Assembly: GCA_022775905.1 (NCBI GenBank)
Contig: JALFJX010000012.1
Coordinates: 54,930 to 118,929, forward strand
Length of the DNA: 64,000 bases
Source: Methanobrevibacter sp.
Lineage (GTDB): Archaea; Methanobacteriota; Methanobacteria; Methanobacteriales; Methanobacteriaceae
Reading direction: 5' to 3'
Shown: positions 1 through 7,684 of the stretch, piece by piece
Position numbering within the stretch: the first letter of the stretch is position 1
Layout: each line of letters begins with the position of its first letter
Position numbers and translations under genes: made by a program
The notes under the pieces: generated by a model
The model's input: the letters and a program-made list of their open reading frames with translations, nothing else
What the model was told of the DNA's origin: nothing
Database searches by the model: none

Positions 1-81
1 ATTGAGGTTCACCATTATAGAATGGAAAATCAATATTCTTCTCTTTAAATCTAAACCAATTTTATTTATTCATAAAATCCC

Positions 82-879
82 CTATAAATATAACTCCTTT
101 CGACGTAAATCAGTATACGGTTTCTCATTTCTAACATCAATAGCATTAGACAAGTCAACATCACATATTAATAATTCTTCACCATCGCCCGCAATATCAA
201 TTATTTCACCATTACAGTCCACAACAATAGATTCACCTGAAAAAGTCATATTATCCTCAATACCCACACGATTACACATTGCAATGTTTACACTATTTTG
301 GAAAGCAGGAACCCTAATTTCCCATTGGAACAATTCCTTAGGTTCATCAATAGTGTTTGCAGTAGGAATTAAAATTAGTTCTGCACCTTTCAATACACTA
401 GTTCTGATACTTTCAGGATAATGTCTATCAAAACAGATTACAATACCAATTTTACCAAATTCAGTATCAAATACATTAAATCCTTCTTCTGAGGGAGTAT
501 AATAATCCTGTTCATAGAAATATTCCAATCGAGCAATATGAACCATTTTCTGATTGCCAATTATTTTACCATTATTGTCAATGAATAGACACATATCCTA
601 TTCATTGCCATTTTCTTTAATGTGAAAATTAGGAACTGCATAGATGTCATTTTTTCTGCATTCCTCACAGATTCCATGAACATAGTCAGAGTCCATAGTT
701 ATTGAGTAATCATCTTTATTGAGTTTAGAGTATTTTGGAAAAAATCTATTTAATTGAATTTCAGGAAATAATACTAAATCAACCCCACAATTAGATGCTC
801 TACGAATAAACTCCAAAGATTTTTCATAATTAACTTGAGTATCTTCACTCATTTTCATCTGCGCTAAAGCTATTTTCAT
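82..879 (-). pseudogene. Carbon-nitrogen hydrolase (nitrilase family), interrupted by an in-frame TAG
   Basis: Two ORFs in the same reading frame are separated by one TAG codon (598-600). The upstream part (879 to 601) starts MKIALAQMKM and carries the catalytic Glu region LFPEIQ. The downstream part carries a Lys region (QKMVHI) and the nucleophile Cys in ICFDRHYPE, so all three elements of the family's Glu-Lys-Cys triad survive. Read through, the product would be about 265 residues, normal for a nitrilase-fold amidohydrolase. The stop falls just before DMCLFIDNNG, where relatives often have Tyr, so a one-base TAT/TAC to TAG change is the simple explanation. The substrate cannot be told. Pseudogene versus sequencing error is open. 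Bases 1-81 show no gene I can support. Confidence 0.75.
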
Positions 880-951
880 ATTATCAAATCCATATTATAT
901 TTTATAAAATTAATTATTTAAACTTAAAATACTATCACAATCAAGATTTAA

Positions 952-1446
952 TTATTTACATAGAATCATGATACTCAATTCTTCCAAAGATGCGAAAGTA
1001 GCTATCAAACATAAGATGATTAAAATATTGTCTGATGCAGTTAAGATCAGCAAGAAAGGAAGTAAAACCAAACTAGCTCCAGTTAATTTATTTAAATAAG
1101 TGTGAAACATTACAAACTTTCCAAATTTCATAAAACCTATGCAAATAGATGAAATTTTAATTAAAAATATAATTATAATCCATAGAATTATCATATAATT
1201 AATATTCAAAACAGGAATTATTACAATCAAAAAAGATAAGAAAAAAACAATATCTCCAAATGAATCCAATTTATCCCCAAAACTTGTATTTTCACCATGA
1301 TTTCTTGCAATATAACCATCAAGAACATCGCTTATTCCACAAAGTATGAAAATTGTAAAAAAATATATGGACAATGGTTCTGTAAATAAAAGCAAAATAG
1401 CTAAAATAATCCTAGAAATTGAAATATAATTAGCCAAATTCTTCAT
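952..1446 (-). CDS. CDP-alcohol phosphatidyltransferase family membrane protein
   Basis: Transfers a phosphatidyl-type group from a CDP-activated lipid to an alcohol in the membrane; in archaea the donor would be CDP-archaeol. The complete family signature D-x2-DG-x2-AR-x8-G-x3-D-x3-D is present (DVLDGYIAR, then GDKLDSFGD), supplying the metal-binding aspartates. The remainder is four to five hydrophobic segments, and about 164 residues is short but usual for the family. I chose the ATG at 1446 (MKNLAN) over a TTG at 1455; neither has a strong ribosome binding site. The polar head group (glycerol phosphate, serine or inositol phosphate) cannot be assigned from sequence. Confidence 0.85.
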   Translation of the reverse strand: MKNLANYISISRIILAILLLFTEPLSIYFFTIFILCGISDVLDGYIARNHGENTSFGDKLDSFGDIVFFLSFLIVIIPVLNINYMIILWIIIIFLIKISSICIGFMKFGKFVMFHTYLNKLTGASLVLLPFLLILTASDNILIILCLIATFASLEELSIMILCK

Positions 1447-1489
1447 GAAAATCAAAAAAGTAGTTTAAGAGGAATAAAATTTCCCCAAA

Positions 1490-2464
1490 TTATCTAAAAA
1501 TAAAAACTGGATTTTTTTCTTGATTGAATACTTCTGCTTGCTCATCTTTATAATTCAAATAAAGACTGTTGGAATCTGTGACTTCACCAACAACAGCAGC
1601 TTCAATTGAGTACTTTGCAAGATACTCTTTAATATAATCGCATTTGTCTTCACTTGCAGTAAAAACAAAACCTGAACCCGGATATGACCTAAGCCAATCT
1701 GCCCAACTGAGAGATTCATTTCTTGGAATATCCTCCAAATTAACAACAGCACCTTTACGGGAAGTTTCTAAAAGCATTTCCAATGTTCCTAAAATTCCAG
1801 GATTTGAAATGTCTTTTCCAGATTTTATGTAATCCTGCTCTGCCAAGTATTGAACAGCAGTAATTTGATCCCTGACAAGCTGTGCATCTTTGTCATAAGT
1901 TGTATCCCAATTTAAACTGAACATTTCATGAGGTTTACCATCAAGGTCAATTGCAACAATAACTTTATCCCCAACTTCAGCTCCAAAGCTGGTTATAATT
2001 TTATCTTTTTGAGCAATTCCAACAATAGCCACCCCTAATGAGTCAACTTCACCATCAGGATGCAAATGACCTCCAACCATTGGAACTCCAAATTTTAAAC
2101 ATCCATCTTTGATACCTTTTAACAAATCTTCATAGATGTCATCATTGCTTATGGACATAATATTAACCATAGCCAAAGGTTTTCCACCCATTGCAGCAAT
2201 ATCATTTACATTTACCAAAACAGAACAGTATCCTGCCCAGTAAGGATTTACATTCATGATATCTCCCCATATACCATCAGCAGCAATAAGCATCACCTGA
2301 TTATTTCCAATATCAATAGCTGAAGCATCATCACCAATGTCAATTACAACATCTCCTGAAACATTGTATGATTCTTCTAAAAGAGAAATTACATTATTAA
2401 TAGAACTTTTACGAGATACTCCTTTAAACTCTTGAATTTCCTTAACAAGATTTTTAAAATCCAA
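1490..2464 (-). CDS. Methanogenesis marker protein 2 (AIR synthase-related)
   Basis: A 324-residue member of the AIR synthase/PurM-related superfamily, matching the methanogen-restricted methanogenesis marker 2 family. The N-terminal half has the PurM-type nucleotide-binding pattern ([12 protein letters not shown], then [13 protein letters not shown], then VGGHLHPDG); the C-terminal half is the PurM C-like lobe ending in a Gly-rich SYPGSGFVF segment. The biochemical function is not established to my knowledge. Its distribution suggests a role in making or repairing a methanogenesis component. The start appears to be TTG at 2464, preceded by AGGAAGTG. It lies 17 bp downstream of the DUF2117 gene on the same strand and is probably cotranscribed. 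Confidence 0.85.
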   Translation of the reverse strand: MDFKNLVKEIQEFKGVSRKSSINNVISLLEESYNVSGDVVIDIGDDASAIDIGNNQVMLIAADGIWGDIMNVNPYWAGYCSVLVNVNDIAAMGGKPLAMVNIMSISNDDIYEDLLKGIKDGCLKFGVPMVGGHLHPDGEVDSLGVAIVGIAQKDKIITSFGAEVGDKVIVAIDLDGKPHEMFSLNWDTTYDKDAQLVRDQITAVQYLAEQDYIKSGKDISNPGILGTLEMLLETSRKGAVVNLEDIPRNESLSWADWLRSYPGSGFVFTASEDKCDYIKEYLAKYSIEAAVVGEVTDSNSLYLNYKDEQAEVFNQEKNPVFIFR

Positions 2465-2481
2465 AAATTACACTTCCTACT

Positions 2482-3600
2482 TTAATTAATATAACTAATT
2501 TTGTATTTACAATTAATATTATTTATTATTTCAATTATTTTATCCCTGACTTCATCAATGCTTGAAAAGTTCAATGATTCCTTTTTACCGTCAAACATTA
2601 TGGTTTTAATATCTCGACCAACGACATCATCAAAACCACTTTCAACTTCAAAAATGATGGAATCTTTAACTTTAAATCCATCTTCTACAACTTTATCTAA
2701 ATCCCCATCAGTTATTCCAATTATAGGTATATCAAACCGATACAAAATATCCGAAGATATCAAAGTTGTATCATCACCAACAGTGATTACAACAGATGAA
2801 TCCCTAAATTTGTATACATCCTCACCTGCATGGTCCAAAAAGGTAATTTTAAAATCATTAGGTTTATCATGTGAAATAACTCTTGGTGTAACTTTTGCAT
2901 GTCTTAAAAGACCAGTTTTAATGATTGCAGATTCCAAATCAACTTCACCCAACTTTTCAAGACCATGAGGTTTTAGCTCACCACCAACAATATCAACAAT
3001 ATGATTATCTCGAGCGATTAACGTCAGTTTATCTGAATCTGTTTTACCAATGACAACACTGTTGACCATGATGTTTTCACCAGGACTTACCCCATGCACA
3101 ATTCTTTGATTAAAATCAGCATCATCCTGCCTAATATGATTTTCATAAACTTCATCAGGAGATACAATGGAAAGATTTAACTTTTGAGATAACTCCTCTA
3201 CAATATCCAAATTAATATTCCATGGAATTATACTCCCATTTTCCTCGCCCGGCCTTTCAATTTGAATTACGGGAATATTGTTTTCAGCTATTTTATCAAC
3301 AAAATGATTATAAACCTTATATCCAAAAACTTGACCAGTAACATCAGACTTTCCATAATTAAGTAAAAAAATCAAATCAACATCATCATCATCATAAAAT
3401 ATTTTTAGAGAGTCACTTGGAACCAATTTACGTGATATATCAATTATGCCCTCTAAACAGGCATCAATAACTGCAGTACGACCCATTGTACCGCCAAGCC
3501 TTACTGAAACATCTCCATAATTTTTAAGTAACTCTATGAGTTTTAAAGCATAACCGGAATCAATAATATTTGGACCATGAACAACAATACCTATTTTCAT
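2482..3600 (-). CDS. DUF2117 family protein (archaeal, function unknown)
   Basis: A 372-residue soluble protein resembling the archaeal DUF2117 family. The N-terminus MKIGIVVHGPNIID is followed by RLGGTMGRTAVIDA, an arrangement like a Rossmann-type fold with a Gly-rich loop. A central segment (KLTLIARDNHIVDIVGGELKPHGLEKLG) looks like a second alpha/beta domain. No signal peptide or membrane segment is seen. It overlaps the upstream NOB1 gene by 4 bp (ATGA), so translation is probably coupled, and it is followed by methanogenesis marker 2. The family assignment is from memory of the pattern; no function is known to me. Confidence 0.65.
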   Translation of the reverse strand: MKIGIVVHGPNIIDSGYALKLIELLKNYGDVSVRLGGTMGRTAVIDACLEGIIDISRKLVPSDSLKIFYDDDDVDLIFLLNYGKSDVTGQVFGYKVYNHFVDKIAENNIPVIQIERPGEENGSIIPWNINLDIVEELSQKLNLSIVSPDEVYENHIRQDDADFNQRIVHGVSPGENIMVNSVVIGKTDSDKLTLIARDNHIVDIVGGELKPHGLEKLGEVDLESAIIKTGLLRHAKVTPRVISHDKPNDFKITFLDHAGEDVYKFRDSSVVITVGDDTTLISSDILYRFDIPIIGITDGDLDKVVEDGFKVKDSIIFEVESGFDDVVGRDIKTIMFDGKKESLNFSSIDEVRDKIIEIINNINCKYKISYIN

Positions 3601-4103
3601 TTGTTCACCTTAATCCTTTTTTTATATATTTTTGATCCACAGATTTCACAATCATCAAATGGATAATCATCACCATATTCCTTTTTACAACCTTCACAGA
3701 CTTTCTTCCAGTTGTAAACACCTTTAATTCCCTGAGTTATTATTCCAGAATAAGGAATTTCCATTATTTTTAGAGTATTTTGAATAGTATAATCATCACT
3801 GATAACTTTTACATTGCGACCTTCTTTTGAGAACATATATGCAAGTGAAATTAATTTTTTATCAGGTAATGATAACCTTAAAATATCACCTGATTCAGAT
3901 ATAATTTTATTAACACAATTTGTATACTCATCTGGCACATCTTGTATAGTTAATTTACACTCATCAATAGCCATGTCAAATGTTAGTCTAGATTCAAAAT
4001 CCTTAATTTCAGCAGTGATTTCTGGAACTGTGAAATTGTTATTAGAAGTTAATTTGAATCCATTAATAAAAGCAGATGCATCTAATATATAACAAATTTC
4101 CAT
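3597..4103 (-). CDS. nob1: rRNA maturation endonuclease NOB1-like (PIN domain plus zinc ribbon)
   Basis: NOB1 cleaves the precursor at the 3' end of 16S rRNA during small-subunit maturation. The N-terminal PIN domain shows the first acidic residue in YILDASAFI, a second acidic cluster in LSLPDKKLISLAY and a third in VISDDYTIQN. The C-terminus has a zinc ribbon with CEGC and CEIC pairs, the normal NOB1 domain order, and 168 residues fits archaeal homologues. The gene starts with ATG at 4103 and overlaps the DUF2117 gene by 4 bp. Other PIN nucleases are possible, but the PIN plus zinc-ribbon order favours NOB1. Confidence 0.85.
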   Translation of the reverse strand: MEICYILDASAFINGFKLTSNNNFTVPEITAEIKDFESRLTFDMAIDECKLTIQDVPDEYTNCVNKIISESGDILRLSLPDKKLISLAYMFSKEGRNVKVISDDYTIQNTLKIMEIPYSGIITQGIKGVYNWKKVCEGCKKEYGDDYPFDDCEICGSKIYKKRIKVNK

Positions 4104-4204
4104 GTAATTATATTAAATTTTATAAATTAATAAAGTTTAGTAATTAAAAAAAGATTGTAGAAAAGGAAATTTCGTCAAAAAACTTAGAATATACTTATAA
4201 ATCT

Positions 4205-4270
4205 TTGGAATAACAATGGGAAGGCATTGGAAGAGTTTTGGAATGAATTTGGGAAAGAATTGGAAAAATC
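4205..4270. repeat. Six-copy 11-bp iteron array upstream of the regulator operon
   Basis: Units start at 4205, 4216, 4227, 4238, 4249 and 4260, exactly 11 bp apart. Four begin TTGGAA, one ATGGGAA and one TTGGGAA, giving consensus TTGGRA followed by five variable bases. The array ends at a TATA-like stretch (TATTTAAATTTAAAT, 4271-4285) and lies 52 bp before the first regulator ATG. One helical turn per unit would place all sites on one DNA face, which suggests cooperative protein binding. The likely binder is one of the three HTH proteins encoded next to it; that is inference. Confidence 0.75.
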
Positions 4271-4321
4271 TATTTAAATTTAAATTGAAAAATTTGATAT
4301 TAACCAAAAAATTGGAGGAAT

Positions 4322-5119
4322 ATGAAAATGGATATCCATAATGAAATCAATAAAGATATCAAATTTCTTGCAAAATCAGAAATACGATTGAAAATATTAA
4401 GTGAACTACACAATAGTCCATATAGCGTACATGAACTTGTTAAAAAGACTAAAATAACTTATAGTTCCGTATCAAGCAATATTACCAAATTAGAGCAGAA
4501 TAACTACATCAAAAAAATAAAATCAAAATATTATCTAAACCCCATGACTAAAATATATTTTCACACATTGCTAGACTTCAAGCAAAGTGTTGAAGTAATT
4601 AACAAATACAGCGAATTTTGGGACAAACATAACCTAAAACAAATAAATATCGAATCAATGAAAAATATCACAAACCTAAAAGACTCCGAATTAATTGAAA
4701 CAACACCACTTGATATTTATAAAACTCATAACACCATCAAAAGTCAAATATTAGACTCAAAATCTCTTAAAGCAATTTTTCCATATTTACATCCAGAATA
4801 TCCTCAACTAATTGAAAAAATCCTAAATGATAATGGAAAAGTTGAATTGATAATACCAAAAGCCATTTACAATGCAATAACATCAAAAATCAATGTTAAA
4901 GTAAAACAAAAAGCATTATCCGAGAAAAGATTAATAATTTATCCAGTTGAAGATGATTTGAACATATATCTAACAATATGTGACGAATCAATGAGTTTAG
5001 GATTATTCAAGACAGACAAAAGTTTTGATCAAAATAGGATATTGATTTCAGACAGAGACAAATCAAAAAAATGGGTGGAAAATTTATTTGAAAATATCAA
5101 ATATGACGTGATAAAATGA
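4322..5119 (+). CDS. FilR1-type (DUF1724) helix-turn-helix transcriptional regulator, copy 1
   Basis: A 265-residue regulator with an N-terminal winged helix (about residues 15-75; SEIRLKILSELHNSPYSVHELVKK, split here only in description) and a longer C-terminal domain of the methanogen FilR1/DUF1724 type. The pattern EFWDKHNLKQINIES is the usual opening of that domain, which ends in a DRDKSKKWVENLF segment. A ribosome binding site GGAGG (4314-4318) precedes ATG 4322; a second in-frame ATG at 4328 has better spacing. It overlaps the next regulator by 4 bp (ATGA), and the 11-bp iteron array lies directly upstream. The ligand and targets are unknown. Confidence 0.8.
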   Translation: MKMDIHNEINKDIKFLAKSEIRLKILSELHNSPYSVHELVKKTKITYSSVSSNITKLEQNNYIKKIKSKYYLNPMTKIYFHTLLDFKQSVEVINKYSEFWDKHNLKQINIESMKNITNLKDSELIETTPLDIYKTHNTIKSQILDSKSLKAIFPYLHPEYPQLIEKILNDNGKVELIIPKAIYNAITSKINVKVKQKALSEKRLIIYPVEDDLNIYLTICDESMSLGLFKTDKSFDQNRILISDRDKSKKWVENLFENIKYDVIK

Positions 5120-5913
5120 CCAATATTCAAACCAAGAAAGAATTAAATGACGAATATCAAAACGTTAAATATATTTTAACCTCAAGCATGCGCACAAAAT
5201 TACTTTTAGTGCTTTATGAACATTCCAAAAAATTAGAAGACATAAGGAAAGATTTAAAGAAGCCCTCCGCAACAATATTGCATGGACTTAAAGAGTTAGA
5301 AAATAAAAATTTGATTCATAAAATTCAGAAATATTATGAATTAACTTCAAATGGATACATCCTCACAACAAATATGATAAAATTAATTGAAAATTGGTAT
5401 TCAATAAACAAAAGCAAACAGTTCTGGAACAGCCATGACTTATCAGATATTCCTGAAGAAATACTAAAAGATATTTATTTATTAAAAGATGTTGAATACG
5501 AAACTTCGACTACAAGCGATTTATCAAATGCATTCAATAAATATATCCAATTACTCTTAAATTCAACAGAATTGAAAATAATTCTCCCAATATACTCTGA
5601 AAACCATTTTAAATATATTATTGATTTTTTAAATGAAAATAAACCATCAAAACTAGAATTGATAGTTAATGAAAAAATTCTAAATTCAATAAAACAAAAT
5701 CAAAATCTAGAGAAATCATTACTAGAAAATGAAAACGTGACAGTTAAATGCATTGAACAAGATTTAAAGCTATTTTTAACATGTTCAGACAACTTCATGT
5801 CATTGACATTGTTTTTAAAAGATGGGCATTATGATGATTCCCAAATATTGATTGGAAAAGATAAAAATGCTCTAAAATGGGCTTTAAATTTAATTCAATG
5901 TTTTACAAACTAA
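5116..5913 (+). CDS. FilR1-type (DUF1724) helix-turn-helix transcriptional regulator, copy 2
   Basis: A second 265-residue regulator of the same architecture as its upstream neighbour: winged helix in roughly residues 15-80 (MRTKLLLVLYEHSKKLEDIRK), then the FilR1-type sensor/dimer domain beginning KQFWNSHDLSDIPEE. It is diverged from copy 1 but of identical length and fold, so the pair looks like an old tandem duplication. The ATG overlaps the previous stop by 4 bp, indicating an operon and possibly a heteromeric regulator. In the characterised Methanothrix relatives, FilR1-type proteins act in methanogenesis-related regulation; whether that applies here is unknown. Confidence 0.8.
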   Translation: MTNIQTKKELNDEYQNVKYILTSSMRTKLLLVLYEHSKKLEDIRKDLKKPSATILHGLKELENKNLIHKIQKYYELTSNGYILTTNMIKLIENWYSINKSKQFWNSHDLSDIPEEILKDIYLLKDVEYETSTTSDLSNAFNKYIQLLLNSTELKIILPIYSENHFKYIIDFLNENKPSKLELIVNEKILNSIKQNQNLEKSLLENENVTVKCIEQDLKLFLTCSDNFMSLTLFLKDGHYDDSQILIGKDKNALKWALNLIQCFTN

Positions 5914-5927
5914 AAAAAGAGGTGATT

Positions 5928-6251
5928 ATGTTCAATGAGATAACAATAACCAAAATGAGCAAAATTAAAGATAAAGAACTTTCTAATTTATTAATTGGTA
6001 GAAAAGGAGGAATAACAACTATTAAAATAACAGATCAAATACTACAGCAACCTCATAATGCAAATCAATTATCTAGAATATTACACTTAGATTATAAAAC
6101 AATAACATATCACTTAAACCTCATGATCGACCATGAATATGTGGAAAAAGAAAAGATTACACAGAATTACATTTATTATCCAAGTAAAAAATTATATAAT
6201 TGCATAGAAGAATATAGTCTAATAAGGAATTTTCTTAAAATTGAATATTAA
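5928..6251 (+). CDS. Small winged helix-turn-helix (ArsR-like) DNA-binding protein
   Basis: A 107-residue protein made almost entirely of a winged helix: TTIKITDQILQQPHNANQLSRI followed by LDYKTITYHLNLMIDHEYV, the pattern of ArsR-like HTH domains with the recognition helix around DYKTITYHLNLM. It has none of the FilR1 C-terminal domain of its two upstream neighbours. ATG 5928 is chosen because GAGGTGAT lies just upstream; an in-frame start at 5877 would overlap the previous gene. It is the third regulator in a row behind the iteron array and probably part of the same transcript. Its target is unknown. Confidence 0.75.
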   Translation: MFNEITITKMSKIKDKELSNLLIGRKGGITTIKITDQILQQPHNANQLSRILHLDYKTITYHLNLMIDHEYVEKEKITQNYIYYPSKKLYNCIEEYSLIRNFLKIEY

Positions 6252-6263
6252 TAGGTATAAAAA

Positions 6264-6770
6264 ATGAAAAGTAAAACAGCAAGCGAACATCAAAAAATGT
6301 CCTCAAAAGACATTACTTGTGGTGTAATCACATTAAGTGACAGTAGAAAATCAAAAAAAGCTGATTTATCTGGCCAGTATATGGCAGAAGAAATTGAATC
6401 CAGATACAGTTTAAAATCTAGAAGCTTGATTCCAGATGAAAAAGAAGATTTGATTGATGCTATTGAAACCATGATTGATGACAATATTGATGTTATCTTA
6501 ACAACTGGAGGAACAGGTCTTGATCCTCGTGACATAACAGTTGAAACAGTAGAATCACTCTTTGAGAAAAAACTCGATGGATTTGGAGAAATGTTTAGAG
6601 CAAAATCTTATGATGAAATTGGTGCTGCAGCATTACTTTCAAGAGCAACAGCAGGAATATACAAAAAAACAGTTATATTTTCTATGCCGGGTTCTCCAAA
6701 TGCAGTTAAAACTGCATTTAGCATAATAATTGATGAACTTCCTCATTTTGTCCATCATGTTAAAAAATGA
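6264..6770 (+). CDS. moaB: Molybdenum cofactor biosynthesis protein MoaB/MogA family
   Basis: Adenylylates molybdopterin before metal insertion; in methanogens this serves the Mo/W cofactor of formylmethanofuran dehydrogenase and formate dehydrogenase. The 168-residue protein shows the MogA/MoaB fold signatures VITLSDSR near the N-terminus, TTGGTGLDPRD in the middle and FSMPGSPNAVKTAF near the end, which form the pterin-binding pocket. It starts 12 bp after the HTH gene with AGGTAT upstream, so may share the regulator operon. A perfect inverted repeat overlaps its stop codon. Confidence 0.9.
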   Translation: MKSKTASEHQKMSSKDITCGVITLSDSRKSKKADLSGQYMAEEIESRYSLKSRSLIPDEKEDLIDAIETMIDDNIDVILTTGGTGLDPRDITVETVESLFEKKLDGFGEMFRAKSYDEIGAAALLSRATAGIYKKTVIFSMPGSPNAVKTAFSIIIDELPHFVHHVKK

Positions 6771-6801
6771 TGAAATTAAATTTCATCATTAATTCTTTTT
6801 T
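6766..6801. terminator. Bidirectional hairpin terminator between moaB and pyrE
   Basis: A 12-bp perfect inverted repeat (6766-6777 and 6779-6790) overlaps the moaB stop. It can fold as a 10-bp stem with a five-base TTAAA loop. A T7 tract (about 6795-6801) follows on the plus strand and an A6 run (6762-6767) gives a U-run on the minus strand, so it can serve both convergent genes. Confidence 0.6.
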
Positions 6802-6804
6802 TAA

Positions 6805-7329
6805 TTAAAAAAATTCATTAACACTTATCAAAGGTTCTAATTTAATACCTTCTTTTTCAAATGCTTCAATAGCACCTTCTTCACGATCAACAACAACAAA
6901 TGCTCTTGTTACATTACCACCATTTTCATTAATAGCTTTAATAGCTTTTAAAAGTGAACCCCCAGTAGTTGAAACATCTTCAACAACAATAACATTGTCG
7001 CCTTCGTTTAATTCACCTTCAATTAACTTGGAGGTACCGTAACCTTTCTTTTCTTTACGGATCATCAATAAAGGAAGTTTTGATTCTAAGGAAACCGCAG
7101 TAGCAATTGGAACTGCACCCAATGCGGGACCTGCAACTTTATCAACTTCTTTTAAATCAAGCTTTGAAGTAATTAATTTTGAAATAGTAGAAAGAATTTC
7201 AGGTTCAGTAATAGCTTTTTTCATGTTAATGTAATAATTACTTTTCTTTCCAGAAGATAATGTGAAATCACCTTCAAGAAACACATCATTATCTTTTAAT
7301 AAATTAATTAAATATTCTTTAGAAACCAT
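6805..7329 (-). CDS. pyrE: Orotate phosphoribosyltransferase
   Basis: Converts orotate and PRPP to orotidine 5'-phosphate in de novo pyrimidine synthesis. The PRPP-binding motif is clear ([18 protein letters not shown]), as are the N-terminal [14 protein letters not shown] substrate region and the flexible-loop residues [10 protein letters not shown]. About 174 residues is typical of the archaeal enzyme. The ATG at 7329 (MVSKEYL) is preferred to an upstream TTG at 7338. It lies 9 bp downstream of the PRC-barrel gene, suggesting cotranscription, and converges on moaB. Confidence 0.92.
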   Translation of the reverse strand: MVSKEYLINLLKDNDVFLEGDFTLSSGKKSNYYINMKKAITEPEILSTISKLITSKLDLKEVDKVAGPALGAVPIATAVSLESKLPLLMIRKEKKGYGTSKLIEGELNEGDNVIVVEDVSTTGGSLLKAIKAINENGGNVTRAFVVVDREEGAIEAFEKEGIKLEPLISVNEFF

Positions 7330-7338
7330 GTAAATCAA

Positions 7339-7569
7339 TTAAATATCATCTTCGCCTTTGAGTAAAATTTTATCACCAATAACTTTCACTAATTCTATTG
7401 GAATGACGTTTTCACTAGCTTTAATTTGTTCTGATAATCCTGTTTTTTTAATTACTAAATCTGTAAGTTCAAATGTATCTTTATCAAAAAGAACATCAGA
7501 GACTTTTCCAACGATTTGAATTTCAGCATCGAGAACTTCTTTACCAAATAATTCATCTTTAATTCTCAT
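7339..7569 (-). CDS. PRC-barrel domain protein
   Basis: A 76-residue protein consisting of a single PRC-barrel: RIKDELFGKEVLDAEIQ, then VGKVSDVLFDKDTFELTDLVIKK and a final VIPIELVKVIGDKILL strand. Small archaeal PRC-barrel proteins resemble the RNA-processing RimM barrel and photosynthetic reaction-centre H subunits; their function in methanogens is unknown. ATG 7569 is supported by AAGGTG just upstream. It immediately precedes pyrE. A second PRC-barrel protein is at 26894-27178. Confidence 0.8.
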   Translation of the reverse strand: MRIKDELFGKEVLDAEIQIVGKVSDVLFDKDTFELTDLVIKKTGLSEQIKASENVIPIELVKVIGDKILLKGEDDI

Positions 7570-7684
7570 AAAAAAACACCTTATTCTTATGTATTGTATT
7601 TTCAATTTAAAATATATTACCCTATATGAAAAATTGTATTTAATATAAACAACATAATAACAATATTGATTTTAAGGTGAATTT

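Noticed and set aside
598..600. In-frame TAG read as pyrrolysine
   Set aside because: Pyrrolysine is known in Methanosarcina and Methanomassiliicoccales methylamine systems, not Methanobacteriales. No pyl gene or methylamine methyltransferase is in the window, and the site is not in a methyltransferase.
4205..4270. Could the 11-bp array be a CRISPR or plasmid-origin iteron?
   Set aside because: The units are far too short for CRISPR repeats and have no unique spacers. No replication initiator or AT-rich unwinding cluster with Rep gene lies nearby; the adjacent genes are regulators.
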